From Channallabes apus (taxonomy: Eukaryota > Chordata > Actinopteri > Siluriformes > Clariidae): a stretch of DNA of 64,000 nucleotides. The notes beneath the pieces were generated by a model, which was given only the letters and a program-made list of their open reading frames with translations, was not told the DNA's origin and searched no databases. The stretch lies in contig CM060109.1 of NCBI GenBank assembly GCA_030522415.1, positions 30,835,892-30,899,891 of the forward strand, read 5' to 3'. The position numbers and the translations under genes are program-made. This document shows, piece by piece, positions 13,600 to 24,650 of the stretch. Numbering within the stretch: position 1 is the first letter of the stretch; each line of letters opens with the position of its first letter.

Positions 13600-13760
13600 T
13601 AGATAAATGATTGTGTGAATATGTAATTATGGTACTATGCAATGAACCAGTGTTTTGTCCAGGATCAATTCTATTCTCCTGTCCAGTATGAAAGGCTCCA
13701 GATTCACTGCCTCCAAGATAAAACAAATTCAATACATGAATAAATGAATCAGTAATAATA
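13600..13760 (+). repeat. Decayed interspersed repeat fragment
   Basis: The phrases TTTTGTCCAGGATCAATTCT and AAGGCTCCAGATTCACTGC, followed by an AATGAATC-like end, match the 3' portion of a common teleost repeat (GGCTCCGGATTCAC type). A second fragment lies at 31205-31325. Confidence 0.35.
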
Positions 13761-14077
13761 ATAAATATAGCTAAGTACTGTACATAATTCGGGTGGATTA
13801 CTCGAATTGACACCTAGGTGAGAATGGGAGTGTTAGGATAGGATAGAATTTGGCTCATTGACAACCATGACCAGGATAAAGCTTGTTTCTAAAGAATAAT
13901 GAATTATTATATAAATCTTGTGCTTTGTAGGAGTAAATAATATATTAGACACATGGTAAGAAATATAATAACATGCAGTGATATAAAATATCCAGCTGGT
14001 TACATTGCATCCTGTTTCAGGTAGCAAGAACAGTGTAAAATTATAATAATAACAATAATATAGAAGGGGTGCCCTTA

Positions 14078-14233
<156 letters not shown>

Positions 14234-14249
14234 AAGGGTCCCCCCCCCC

Positions 14250-15752
14250 TATGGCCCTTAATACAGGATAAAGCGGAGCACAAACCCTAACAACAAAGAC
14301 TTGTTGCCTTTTTCTCTAGGGGACAATGTACTGAGATGTAATGAAAGCAGACATGGACATACATGTATATGCTTTTAGCTAAACTGATAAATTTTCCCAG
14401 AACAGGAGCTCTATAATTGGATCTTCACTATGTTGTATGTGGGGAGGCTCTTGAGCTCTTCAGAATAGGCTGTTATTAGAGCTTTTGCAGACACAGGAGT
14501 AACAATGCCCTTCTGCTCAGGCCAGCTCAGTACTGCTTTTCCCTGTGCAGTAATCAAGGCAGTAGCACAAGCAAAGAACAGAGGAGCCCCTTAGTGGATG
14601 GACTGAATCAGAAATTAATCTGCTGGTCTTCTCTGATATGCGCTTATCCGCACGCGCACACACACACACACACACACACACCATCTATAGGCCCCTTAAC
14701 ATCGATTGGTCACAGATGAGCAGTCTGGCTAGAGACTGAAAAAAAAGTTTCCAGAGTGTAATCACTGCTGGTCATCACCCTGTGGAGGAGATTGAGCGAC
14801 TCAACATCCTGAAGGAAGGAGCAAAGGCTGAAGGTCAGAAAGCACTGTTATTCTTAGATCCCCAGCTAATGAGTGATATGAGCCTTTGATTGAAATTAAG
14901 AGCAAATCTGGAAAGGTTATTGAGGAGACGAAGCCTCTCGCCACCTTCTAGGCCGCTTTCATTTGCTCTCTGTCCAACTTACTAATTTAATTTTATAACA
15001 TTATCATCTATGAAAATTTTTTTTTTCCTGCATAATGAATACTTCTCACTTTCTAAAAGGGTCTTCACCATAAATCTTCTGGAAGAGGGATGGCACTATT
15101 CACTTCTCTGTCAATCTGAGTGACACCACTCAATTGTGGGTTATTTGTTAGCCCATGTATGCAGAAGATAGCAAATAGCACTTTCCTCTGAGTGTATTAC
15201 GATGGCCTGTAATGCTGCATGAGCAGCAGGTGGGAAAGACGAAGTGACTGGTATCGCAGGTTTTGGAGGAAGCATGCGTTAGCCTTCACAGTTGGTTTCA
15301 CATGTCTCAAAAGAACACTTATTAGCTTTCACAGTTGGTAGCTGTTCTTTGGGTGTGAATTGGCAAATGACCAAACAGTGAGAAAATATGGGAAAAAGAA
15401 TACCTTTAGGAGTTTCCATCATAAGCGGATTTAAACCGTTTAAGGAGGGATCAAGTTAGATTTTGTGAGGATTCTTGGCATGCCACATCGGTCATACTGT
15501 TTGTGATGCAAAGGTACAAATGTACATGACTGCAGAAGTTTCCACCTTATTTTTTAAAGTTTTTGCCTAAGCTGTAAATTCTCATTAACATAGATAAAGG
15601 GTGGACCATAAATTTCCATGCATGGGAAAAATAAAATTTTTTAATCTTTTTTTTTAAATAAAATATTTTAACTTTTTTTTTTATGTTTCTGATAACCTAA
15701 AAAGGTGCATTTGACAAAAGAGCAATGACTATTATAATTATTTCATAATTAT
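14250..15752. other. Gene-free stretch
   Basis: No supported gene or transposon end. A CA tract lies at about 14655-14682. A local repetition of TTAGCCTTCACAGTTGGT and TTAGCTTTCACAGTTGGT (about 15280-15335) is a short tandem duplication. Confidence 0.4.
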
Positions 15753-15777
15753 TTATATATATATATATATATATATA
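15753..15777. repeat. (TA)n tract at a Tc1 terminus
   Basis: TA array ending exactly at the CTCAGCAAAAGAAG tip of the Tc1 remnant at 15778. Confidence 0.85.
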
Positions 15778-16396
15778 CTCAGCAAAAGAAGAAACGTCCT
15801 GTGTATTTCAACAATAATGTTGTAAAAATCCAAACAACTTTACAGATCTTCATTGTAAAGGGTTTTAACAATGTTTTCCATGCATGTTCAATTAACCATA
15901 ATCAATTAATTAACATGCACCTGTGGAATGGTCGTTAAGACCTTAACAGCTTACAAAAAGTAGGAGTTTAAGGTCGCAGTTCTAAAAACGCAGGACACTA
16001 AAGAGACTTGTCTACCGACTGTGAAAAACACCCAAAGAAAGATGCCCAGGGTCCCTGCTCATCTGCGTGAACGTGCATTAGGCATGCTGCAGGGAGGCAT
16101 GAGGACTGCTGATGTGGCTAAGCAATAAATTGCCATGTCCGCACTGTGAGACGCCTAAGACAGCGCTACAGGGAGACAGGAAGGACAGCTGATCTTCCTC
16201 GCAGTAGAAGACCACGTGTAACAACACCTGCGTATGATGAGTACATCAGAATATCACACCTACGTGACAGGTACAGGATGGCCACAACAACTGTCCGAGT
16301 CACACCAGGAACACACAATCCCTCCATCTCACAACAAGAACTGACAAATCTGGTCCAGTCCATGAGGAGGAGATGCACTGCAGTACTTCAAGCAGC
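15778..16396 (+). mobile_element. Tc1/mariner element, family 3, internally deleted and right-truncated
   Basis: The left tip CTCAGCAAAAGAAGAAACGT follows a TA. A leader of about 260 bp then leads to a transposase remnant at 16042. The right terminal repeat is missing. Sequence after about 16396 (CCTGGGATAGGCTCCAGACC, ending in a GATCAATGAGTGAG tail) belongs to an unrelated interspersed repeat in reverse orientation. Confidence 0.8.
16042..16396 (+). pseudogene. Tc1-family transposase remnant, catalytic core deleted
   Basis: It begins MPRVPAHLRERALGMLQGGM, an N-terminal helix-turn-helix start, and hits a TAA at about 16126. The frame then shifts and resumes as RRLRQRYRETGRTADLPRSR and HLRDRYRMATTTVRVTPGTH (second DNA-binding domain and linker). 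After the phrase NPSIS it jumps directly to QQELTNLVQSMRRRCTAVLQ, which is the extreme C-terminus of this transposase family. The roughly 200 residues holding the DDE catalytic triad are therefore gone, and the two halves are fused in frame. Seen: the fusion of N- and C-terminal family segments. Inference: an abortive gap-repair deletion. Confidence 0.8.
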
Positions 16397-16479
16397 TAAG
16401 TTTCCTGGGATAGGCTCCAGACCCCCTGCAATGTTGTATACAGGATAAAGCATTATAGATGATCAATGAGTGAGTTATG

Positions 16480-17660
16480 GAATTATGGAAACTAGTTTTA
16501 CCTTTTGTAGAGTTAGCAGCTGCCTTAATAACTGAACAACAAAAAAAACAAATTTATTTATTTATTTATTTAAGAGCAGGTGTGTTTTGAACATAAATAA
16601 TGTGTTAGAGCTGAATGTGGATCTGAGATGCCATACTGTACAATCTCCATCTGCCTTCAAAACAAAGCTTGTTAGCTTTGGTTTAAAAGCTTTAAATCCT
16701 AAAAAAAAAAAAAAAACACCAAAGAGGCAATATGTTTTCTCTTTTCACTTTGTGGAAAGAGACGCTGTGAAGAAGAATTCATAGCCTATTGCCTAGTGTT
16801 TTTTTCTTCTTCTTTTTTTCTGATGCTCCGGGGGGGGGGGGGGCATAAAAGTATGTTAAATTTAATACACTGTAGGAACAAAATGTAACTGAGATTACCA
16901 ACAGTAGCTGTTTGAAAGCCTATGGTGTCCAGTAAAGATCCCTTTGGCCACATCACAGCCCTGCTGATACAGTATCTGGCATAATAACATGACTTCATGT
17001 GTGATATTTCTTTTATACAATAGTTCAATAAATGCCATTTTTTGTTGACAGATTATGATTTGTTTAATAATTGATCAGTTATTTTGCTCCCCAAACACAT
17101 ATCCTTCTGGAACTGTGACTGGCATAACTGGTGACTGATAGCTAGTGTACTGTAAATAACATTGATGAAAGTAGTTTTAAATTCTTACCGCGACTATGTA
17201 GCCAAATGGAGGAGAAGAGTTAACCATGGAGGCGGTGGACAGTCCTGAGAAATCTATCCACAACATAGTATCATGTAGCCATGCATTATACTATTTTGTT
17301 CCCAAGCCTTAGTAAGTAGTGGCCACAACATTGTATCATGTTCCCACACCTTAGAAAGTCATGGCCACTAAATATTTTCCCCAAGTGTCACCATAGGGTA
17401 TCCATAGGAAGGTAGTATAATACTGTATGTAGGGGGCTAGGTAGAATCCCTTGCTTTGCACACCAAGAAGTGCCCTCATGCTGTAGCCATACATAAAAGA
17501 ACATGGGTGGTTCAGAACCGGTATAGATTGACTTCTGTTGTGAAAATGTGCTGTTAGTGTCTCTTATGACCCCTCGTGGAAATGCACTCGTCCAATCAGA
17601 TTGCTTGGTTGCAACTAACTGTTGCACAGTATAATAAGCAACTGTGAACTGCATTCTGAA
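16480..17660. other. Gene-free stretch with local repeats
   Basis: Contains a 13-base G run at about 16829-16842, an A run at about 16700-16714, and two to three decayed units of a phrase like GTGGCCACAACATTGTATCA between about 17265 and 17375 (a satellite-like local repeat). No coding support. Confidence 0.4.
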
Positions 17661-17668
17661 AACAAATA

Positions 17669-18060
17669 CAGTGGAACCTTGGATTGCGAGTAACCTGGTT
17701 TGCAAGCGTTTTAATAAAAGCGTTTAAATGCATTTTGACATGATCGAGTATCATGTGGCTTCTTGTTTTGACGCAGAGAGTCACGTGATCACAACTGAGC
17801 CAATAGATTCTCTCTCTCGCACGCTGCGGATTTGTGGATAATTGCCTCCCATGCTCAGTCTCAGTCATATACCTGTAGTCACCATCCATGCACGCGTGTA
17901 CTGTTTACTTTAAAAAGTAAAATAACTTTCATTTTGTGTTTGTATGTGTGTGTAGGATGACTTTCACACACACACACACACGAGTTTACCGAATAGAGAC
18001 TCACCCGCGTGCTTGTGTGAAGGTGAGTCTCTATTCGGTAGGCTTGTGTGTGTGTGTTAC
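17669..18060 (+). mobile_element. CAGTGGAACCT MITE family, copy 1 (partial, with hairpin)
   Basis: The tip CAGTGGAACCTTGGATTGCG after a TA is followed by TTTTGACATGATCGAGTATC and CTTCTTGTTTTGACGCAGAG, the same order of phrases as in the copies at 21626-22640 and 39613-41040. The right terminus was not found. A 19-bp perfect inverted repeat lies at its inner end. Confidence 0.7.
17987..18040. repeat. Perfect 19-bp stem hairpin, extended by CA/GT arms
   Basis: TACCGAATAGAGACTCACC (17987-18005) and its exact reverse complement (18022-18040) are separated by 16 nt. Outside it, a CA array on the left faces a GT array on the right, so the imperfect stem extends to roughly 35 bp. Confidence 0.9.
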
Positions 18061-18573
18061 GTAAGAAAAAAGCCAAAGAGAACTGAAAACAAAAACTAAC
18101 AGAGCTCCGCTGTCTGCATGAGACCAGACATGGCTCTGGAAACTTAAAAAAAAAAAAAAAAAACATTCTCTCAGGGCGTGCACCCTTACCGAGGATTTAT
18201 ATATGATTATGTTTTTAAGTTTTGCACTATGACTAAGAGCGTACGCTGCACTGATGGCGTGCTGCACTTTCACTGCCAATCACACCGGGTTAATATGAAG
18301 ACGAGGCTGGGTCCTTTGTCTTGACCCTGATACATTTACTCGGAGCTGTCTAATAAAATGCACAGGTATTAGAACCTGTCTAAATAGACACACCACCAGG
18401 TGTGGTGCGTTCACGCTGATTACCTCTGCTGCGGCGTCGCCTGGCAACTGCATGTCTAGATGACCGCGGCTCTGCCTGTTCAGAACTCAGCAGGCTACAG
18501 ATCTGCCCGTCCTGAACAGTGCAGAGTATTTTCATGCAGTTCTGCCCCTTGTAAGACCCATGTCGTTACAATA

Positions 18574-19437
18574 CAGCTCTGGAAAAATAAGAGACCACTA
18601 AAAAATATAGTTTCTTATGTTTCTTCTTTTTTCTTTTTTTTTTTACAGGTACATGTATTGTCATGTAATATCACACATTCAGCTCAAATGTAGAACTCTA
18701 TGTTTGATAAACATGCCCAATATTAGTATCACTATTAACATTTAACACAATTATTCAGCACCATACACGTACCAGATGATGGTAACAACCTTTTTCAGAT
18801 GGCTCGCAATTACATCCGTAAAAGTGACCGAGCTTCATACCCAAAGGAGGCTTTCGCTGCAGCATATCAGGCCCATGGCAGTGGGATGCGCATACGCCAG
18901 CAGAAAATAGCCTTTTGTATCACACTTATAGCACATTACATTCCAGTTATGGAAGCAAATAAGGGTGACACTTGGATTTCAGTGGGGTAGGCTGGCACAA
19001 AGTCCCATAGTAGGGTAGGTTGGCACAAAGAACTTCTCCTGGAATAGGTCCCGAGCATATTACACAGCAAGATCATTTTGTAACTGGTGCTGTAGGTTAT
19101 TCATGAAAGTCTTGTTTGAGAGACATGAGTAAAAACTTCTATCCACAGTCTTAGTGCAGGACTGCAAAATGTTGCATTTGGGTCAACCTGCCCCTTTGTC
19201 CGTATAAATTAAAGGAGATGACATCACAATACATCAAAATAACCCAAGATCATGCAGTATTTGTGAGCTTTAATAACTCAAATAAAACAAAATGTAAATA
19301 ATTGTAAACAAATTGCGTTAATGCAGGAAACAGCTCAGGTTTGCATGATGATTTTGTGACCATCCATCTTCCTCTTGATGACATTTCAGTTTTTTTGGAA
19401 TAAATTGCAGTGCTCTCTTATTTTTTTTCCAGAGCCG
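18574..19437 (+). mobile_element. DNA transposon remnant with CAGCTCTGGAAAAA termini
   Basis: The left end CAGCTCTGGAAAAATAAGAG after a TA pairs with the right end, whose reverse complement reads CGGCTCTGGAAAAAAAATAA then GAGAGCACT. The tips resemble a common teleost Tc1-like family. The interior is unusual: a psq-like ORF and direct repetitions of GGGTAGGTTGGCACAAAG (about 18985-19023). It may be a composite of two elements. Confidence 0.6.
18799..18990 (+). pseudogene. Remnant of a transposase N-terminus with a psq-type DNA-binding domain
   Basis: The start MARNYIRKSDRASYPKEAFA resembles the opening of pogo/Tigger-like and related transposase-derived proteins, which begin with a RNY-RK-R-SY motif and a psq helix-turn-helix. 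About 35 residues match that pattern. The helix-turn-helix then degenerates (SGMRIRQQKIAFC), and the ORF ends after 63 codons with no catalytic domain. Family assignment is from motif memory. The fragment is not functional as a transposase. Confidence 0.45.
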
Positions 19438-19439
19438 AA

Positions 19440-21620
19440 TATGTATAGAATGGGGATATTTATAAAATCACGATACTGAAAAATAATCAAGATACAAATT
19501 GAATTGGCACTGTGTCATGATAATGTCATATTGGCTGGTGCCTGATGATTCCCATCACTAGTAGACACAAGGAGATTATAGTACATAGTAAATACCAAAA
19601 GGATAAGGTGAATTATTATGTAGTAGCTATTTATTCTCCCATAATTCCATCTGTAAGTATTTGTTTGATTAATGCACAGTGATTTATTAACCTATAAAAT
19701 GCACAATACAGAATAAATAGAATAACATTAGGGTATTTTGCGAAACAAGCCATGCATGTGTTAATAACTTAGTTTGGTTTAAATCATGAGGTTGATGTGA
19801 ATGGTGGTTTAATTTAATCACTGATAATGGTCAGCTTGCCCTTTTAGGTCCTTGGTATTAGCTAAATGAATTACACTAGTTTCTATATCAATTTAGGTAA
19901 TATACCTGCTGAGCTGTAGGACAGGAGGCCAGCAGGACCAGAAGCAACCTCAGACTGTCTTGCTGTTTTATACAGTAATATGAAATGCAATGAGTTATTG
20001 GAAAAGTAACATGTTAAGATGCTAGTGAAACATTGGCATGTTCAGGGGATAACTATTAAACACCAGTGCTTTCTTCTTCACACCTGATATACAGTATATC
20101 ACAGGGGTGCACAAGCCTTTGCGCTGAGGCTGTAAAGTTGTCAGAATTAGATTTGCACAGGTCAAAGAATCATAATTCATAATTACACACATCCAGTAAT
20201 TAAAAGTCTGCATAGAAAACTAGTGTTTTCTTTTGTGTATATGGACTGGACTGAAGTGGGTTGTTGTGAGGAAGATTGCCTTAGATACTATAATATAAGC
20301 TAGGGGGGTATGGTGAGGTGAGGGCACCAAGGACAAAAGGTTGAGAAAAACTGATCTATGCATCCATGTGAAGTCTTTGTCTATAGCCGCGATGGAAACT
20401 ATTACATGTTATGTTAGCTGTGTTAACTTTCCTACTGTGGCTTATAGTACTTGACAATATAAATGACTTTGTAATAACAACTCTTTCCCCAACTACTTTT
20501 AAAATGGTTGCTTTTTTTTCCTTCCGCAAAATATGACAAGCAGTGAAATGAACAATATCCAGCAAGCATGAGAGAGGAAAACCAGTGAAGGATGCAGGAC
20601 CAAATATACAATCATGTTGTGATCAAAGCCTCTCCGCAGTCTGTTCACGAGCTGAAGAACAGACCATGCTTGATGCCCACATTTCTCAAGCCATTCTCTC
20701 CTCCATAATTTATACTACATCGTCTTCTTCCATTTTTCTGCACAGACAAGCATACAAATAATTTGGATTCAAGTCTAGCTTGTATGGAGTTCAGAAGAAA
20801 ATAATCCACTGCTTCTTCAGTGTGCTTTTATGAGACAATGGATTTCCAGGATCAGATAAAATTTTTTTTTTTTTACTTGAACATTGTACATTTGAGTCTT
20901 TAATGTAAGCACCACTATATAACTAATGCAAGTAAATTTGTGCTTTTTAAGCTACACAGTGTGCAATTAACGTAAGCACCACTTTTTCATCGAGTAATGC
21001 ATTAGCACAAGAATGAAATTCGGCATAAATAATTTGTTGTTAATTTCTAATTGATTTTCATCAAGGACTTTTATAGGAAAGCTAATTAAAAATAAACCGA
21101 AACAACAGTCAATTTCTCTTTTAAAGGGGTTCAAATAATTCTCTATATGCATGGACAATTATACTCTACACTATGTTCATAAAACATTATCTGTAATTAA
21201 ATTGTAGTTATTTAAAATGTCGTACAGGAAATAAGGCATATAGGGTATGAGCTTACAGACAAAAAAGAAAACAACAATGAAATGTGCATATACAGTATAA
21301 CAAATGCAGTTTTTGCAGAGATTTTCTTTTTTTTTTTTTTTTACAATATCTTAATAGATTAATCATTATTTAATTATTTTCATTATCTCACCTCATTATC
21401 AAACATACAAGGACAAAAAAGTCAGTAAAAAAACATTTCTTTACTGACACACACACACACAAATACAAAAATAAACAAACAAACAAACAAATAAATAAAT
21501 ATGAAGCTAGTGTGACAGTCAATCTTTCTAAAATAACCGTAGCAGATTGTCCATGATGCTTTTTAAATCATACCAGATAGTTTCCTTATTAAAATGCGCA
21601 AATGTAAATATTTTTTTTGT
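19440..21620. other. Gene-free stretch
   Basis: No gene or transposon terminus recognised. It contains homopolymer T runs (about 20862-20875 and 21328-21343) and a short CA tract near 21450. ORFs of 62-71 codons here look random. Confidence 0.4.
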
Positions 21621-21856
21621 AAGTACATTGGAACCTCGGATTACGAGTAACACGGTTAACACGGAGTGTTCCGCAAGATTTTTAATAAATTTTGACTTGA
21701 AAAACGAGTAGTGTCTTGGTTTACGGGCACCGAGTATCATGTATCACGCATGCGCTTCTTGTTTTGACATCGAGCGTCACAGCATCACAACTGAGCCAAC
21801 GGTTTTTCTCTCTCTTGCGCTGCGGAATTGTAGGTAATCGACTCCCATGCTGGGTG

Positions 21857-21857
<1 letters not shown>

Positions 21858-21909
<52 letters not shown>
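21858..21909. repeat. (CA)n array within the MITE
   Basis: About 26 CA units directly left of the long hairpin. Confidence 0.95.
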
Positions 21910-21911
<2 letters not shown>

Positions 21912-22002
21912 AGAAACTCTGCAAGCACTAAGACCCAGCAGGGGAGACATCGTCTATCGTCTCCCCTGCTGGGTCTTAGTGCTTGCAGAGTTTCTGAGTG
22001 TG
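21905..22002. repeat. Perfect 44-bp inverted repeat (hairpin) with a 10-nt loop
   Basis: The left arm 21905-21948 runs from CACACTCAGAAACTCTGCAA to CCCAGCAGGGGAGAC. The right arm 21959-22002 is its exact reverse complement. The loop is ATCGTCTATC. In copy 3 of the same MITE only one arm is present (near 40850-40870), so the palindrome in this copy arose by inverted duplication. Confidence 0.95.
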
Positions 22003-22036
22003 TTTGTGTGCGTGTGTCTGTGTAAGGCAGAGAGTG

Positions 22037-22078
22037 TGTGTGTTTATTTGGGAACCTGAGAGGAGGGGGGCTGTAAAG

Positions 22079-22131
<53 letters not shown>

Positions 22132-22216
22132 CATTCGCTTACACCAACACACACACACACACACACACACTCTCTCTCTTGGCTTTACCTCCTCTCAGGT
22201 TCCCAAACAAACACAC
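22037..22216. repeat. Second inverted repeat enclosing GT and AC arrays
   Basis: A GTGTGTTTATTTGGGAACCT arm that continues GAGAGGAGG (22037-22066) faces its near-exact complement at 22188-22216, with one mismatch. Between the arms are about 25 GT units and about 15 AC units, which can themselves pair. Confidence 0.85.
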
Positions 22217-22654
22217 ACAAGCTCTGCAGAAATTCTTTTCCAAGATAAGGTGCTGGTTAGTTTGTTTGTTGTTGTTTTACTGTACAGTAGTGATTCCGTT
22301 AGTATGCGCTAAACTGTTAATATTTAAACACGTTAAGTTTTAAAAAACGGTCTCTCCGTTAATGTGTTTGTGCACGCACATTACACATACACACACACAG
22401 CGCCTGCGTGCACAAATGTAAACACTTATCTGTCTGGATTTGTTTTAAAGGTTTTTTTTTAAAGGTAAAGTGCAGGTTAATTTGTTTTAATTTTACTATA
22501 TATTTTGTGTTAATTATTTTTACGTTGTAATTTTTTTAGGCTGTAGAACAAATTATTTGAGTTTCTATTATTTCCTATGGGAAAATTACATTTGGTTTAC
22601 GAGTGTTTTGGAATACGAGCCCGCTTCCAAGGTTCCTCTGTAATAGTTTATTTC

Positions 22655-22960
22655 TGAGGAAGCATGGTGGCTTGGTGGTTAGCACTGTTGACTCACACGT
22701 CCAGGTTTGTAGTTTAATTCCAGCTTTGGGTCTGTGTGCATGTAGTGATGCCCGTGTTTGGTGGGTTTCCTCTGGTACTTTGGTTTTGTCTCACAGGCAT
22801 GCAGGGTAGGCTAACAAGCTTTTCCAAATTCTTCAGTGTGTGAGTGACTTTGTGTGAACATGCAAACTCTACGCACACAGACCCGTGACAGGAATCAAAC
22901 TTAGACCCTGGAGGTGCGAGGCGACAGCGCTAACCACTAATCACTAAGCCACTGTTTATT
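22655..22960. repeat. Two facing copies of the GGGAGAACATG-type repeat
   Basis: From 22655 to about 22855 the repeat reads in minus orientation (GTGGCTTGGTGGTTAGCACT, CATGCAGGGTAGGCTAAC). From about 22858 to 22960 it reads in plus orientation (CATGCAAACTCTACGCACAC, CTGGAGGTGCGAGGCGACAG, GCTAACCACT). The two halves form an inverted pair. Confidence 0.55.
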
Positions 22961-23865
22961 TCAAAATTAAATATGTAGGCCTAGCATTACCTTAGCGGAG
23001 ATGTACAGCTAAAATTATATTGTTTTCCATTTTCCAACATTTTTTTGTGTTGAGTTAGTGCTTTCATATACAGTACCAATTAGATTCTGTTATAAAAAAT
23101 AAGGAGAACAGTATGAACTTATGGCTGTTATTAAAAAGAAAAATAACCTTTTGAATTACCTTTAGTTGACTATTTTTTAGCTTTCTGTGTTCTTCTCTCA
23201 TGTTGAAGGTCAATCCCAATGAGGGCTAATCAGTAAATGCAAACATAATAATTTTAAGCCTTACAAATAGAATGGGCTGAATGTGCATTCACTGTCAAGC
23301 ATTATTGATTGGCTTAGTGGTGAGAAAAGACTTGATGAACAAAATGACTGTCTAATCCTGGCTTTGCTGGAATATGTGAAAAGACATTATGTGTCAAAAG
23401 AAATGCCAAATTCACTGAAATATAATTTTGTAAAAATGGTCATTGACCAGAATTATTCATTACTATTCATGTGTGAGTGGAGGGTTGAGCTGAGTATGGT
23501 CACGTGTCACTCACTGTCTTTGCTGCCTCACACTAGTGGGATAATTACCTATTTATTTTGTACCCAGACAACCTCAGTGTGTGTGTGTGTGTGTGTGTGT
23601 GAGTGTGAGAGAGGGAGAGAGAGAGGCAACTACATCTTTGCCACAACGCCTGAAAAGCACCAGAAGAGATAAAAAACTCAGTGTCAGTGTCAGGGGAGTC
23701 TAAGAACATAATTAAGTGCTAAATAGAGAACATCAGGGAAGAACAACTGTACTGTACCCATTTCAGATCCCTTTACCAAGGCAAGGCACACTGTATTATA
23801 ATTTAATGTTATTCGATGCTTTTAACAGTAGAAATTGGCACAACACCGCTTGATAGAAATCCAGA
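22961..23865. other. Gene-free stretch
   Basis: The 129-codon open frame at 23283-23672 has no recognisable domain and ends in a GT/GA microsatellite (about 23576-23625). Its first 60 codons have ordinary amino-acid composition and could be a decayed exon, but nothing supports that. No other features are seen. Confidence 0.35.
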
Positions 23866-23869
23866 TATA

Positions 23870-24190
23870 CAATCACCTAAAGGATTATTAGGAACACCTG
23901 TTCAATTTCTCATTAATGCAATTATCTAATCAACCAATCACATGGCAGTTGCTTCAATGCATTTAGGGGTGTGGTCCTGGTCAAGACAATCTCCTGAACT
24001 CCAAACTGAATGTCAGAATGGGAAAGAAAGGTGATTTAAGCAATTTTGAGCGTGGCATGGTTGTTGGTGCCAGACGGGCCGGTCTGAGTATTTCACAATC
24101 TGCTCAGTTACTGGGATTTTCACACACAACCATTTCTAGTGTTTACAAAGAATGGTGTGAAAAGGGAAAAACATCCAGTGTACTGTACAT
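23870..24190 (+). mobile_element. Tc1-like element, 5' fragment
   Basis: The tip CAATCACCTAAAGGATTATT after a TA, followed by AGGAACACCTGTTC, is a familiar teleost Tc1 terminus. The element continues through an untranslated leader into the start of a transposase at 24018 and breaks off near 24185. No right terminus is seen. Confidence 0.8.
24018..24185 (+). pseudogene. Tc1-family transposase, N-terminal fragment
   Basis: MGKKGDLSNFERGMVVGARR continues with AGLSISQSAQLLGFSHTTIS, a complete first helix-turn-helix of a Tc1 transposase, then VYKEWCEKGKTSS. After that the sequence leaves the family. The second DNA-binding domain and the whole catalytic domain are missing, so this is a truncated relic of about 55 residues. 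Confidence 0.8.
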
Positions 24191-24595
24191 GCAAAGAACT
24201 AACTGGCTTTCTTTATGTTATTTGATTGAGTATTGTTACATTTCCAAAACACCACACTGGATACAAGTAAACCACCACCAACCACAATAATAACAATTAT
24301 TAAAACAACAAGGTTTTTAAAATATATAAAGCTGCCACCTGTCAAGCAGTTTTTTAGGGAAAGTGCTTTTGAAAAATTATACAGTAACATGGCCAAAGCC
24401 TGCCCTATCCCCCCAATTTAGTGAGTAAGTCATTGTCTATTCAAATGTTCTGATGAATTCTGCATGTTCATTTCTGCTTTTCTATTTAAAAAAATTCTGT
24501 ATATCATCTTTCCCCAAGCAACAATTTCAGAAGAAATATGGCACAAAGAAGAAACCAGACAAACCATAATCTCAAGTCTTAGGAAGGTGGAAAAA

Positions 24596-24650
24596 AGTAA
24601 TTTTGCAAAACACTTATAGACCAAAGTACTCGCAATCCAATGTTCCACTG
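24596..24650 (-). mobile_element. CAGTGGAACCT MITE family, terminal fragment
   Basis: TTTTGCAAAACACTTATAGA, CCAAAGTACTCGCAATCCAA and TGTTCCACTG match the right end of the copy at 41420-41663 (TACAAAACACTCGCAGACCA, AGTTACTCGCAATAC, TTCCACTG). Only the last 50 bp or so survive. Confidence 0.6.

Larger units (their letters stand above)
21626..22640 (+). mobile_element. CAGTGGAACCT MITE family, copy 2 (1015 bp, complete)
   Basis: It starts CATTGGAACCTCGGATTACG after a TA and ends CCAAGGTTCCTCTG before a TA. The left end carries AATAAATTTTGACTTGAAAA and the right end TTGGTTTACGAGTGTTTTGG. Both match the copy at 39613-41040, which lies in the opposite orientation. There is no transposase ORF. The centre is filled by CA and GT arrays and two inverted repeats. 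TA flanks and CAGT tips point to the Tc1/mariner superfamily. Confidence 0.75.

Noticed and set aside
21716..22343. Frames of Cys-Val or His-Thr repeats
   Set aside because: They arise from GT/CA microsatellites in a MITE, not from genes.
23283..23672. 129-codon open frame
   Set aside because: The second half is low-complexity (CVCVCV and SER-rich) from GT/GA repeats, and the first part shows no domain or splice context.
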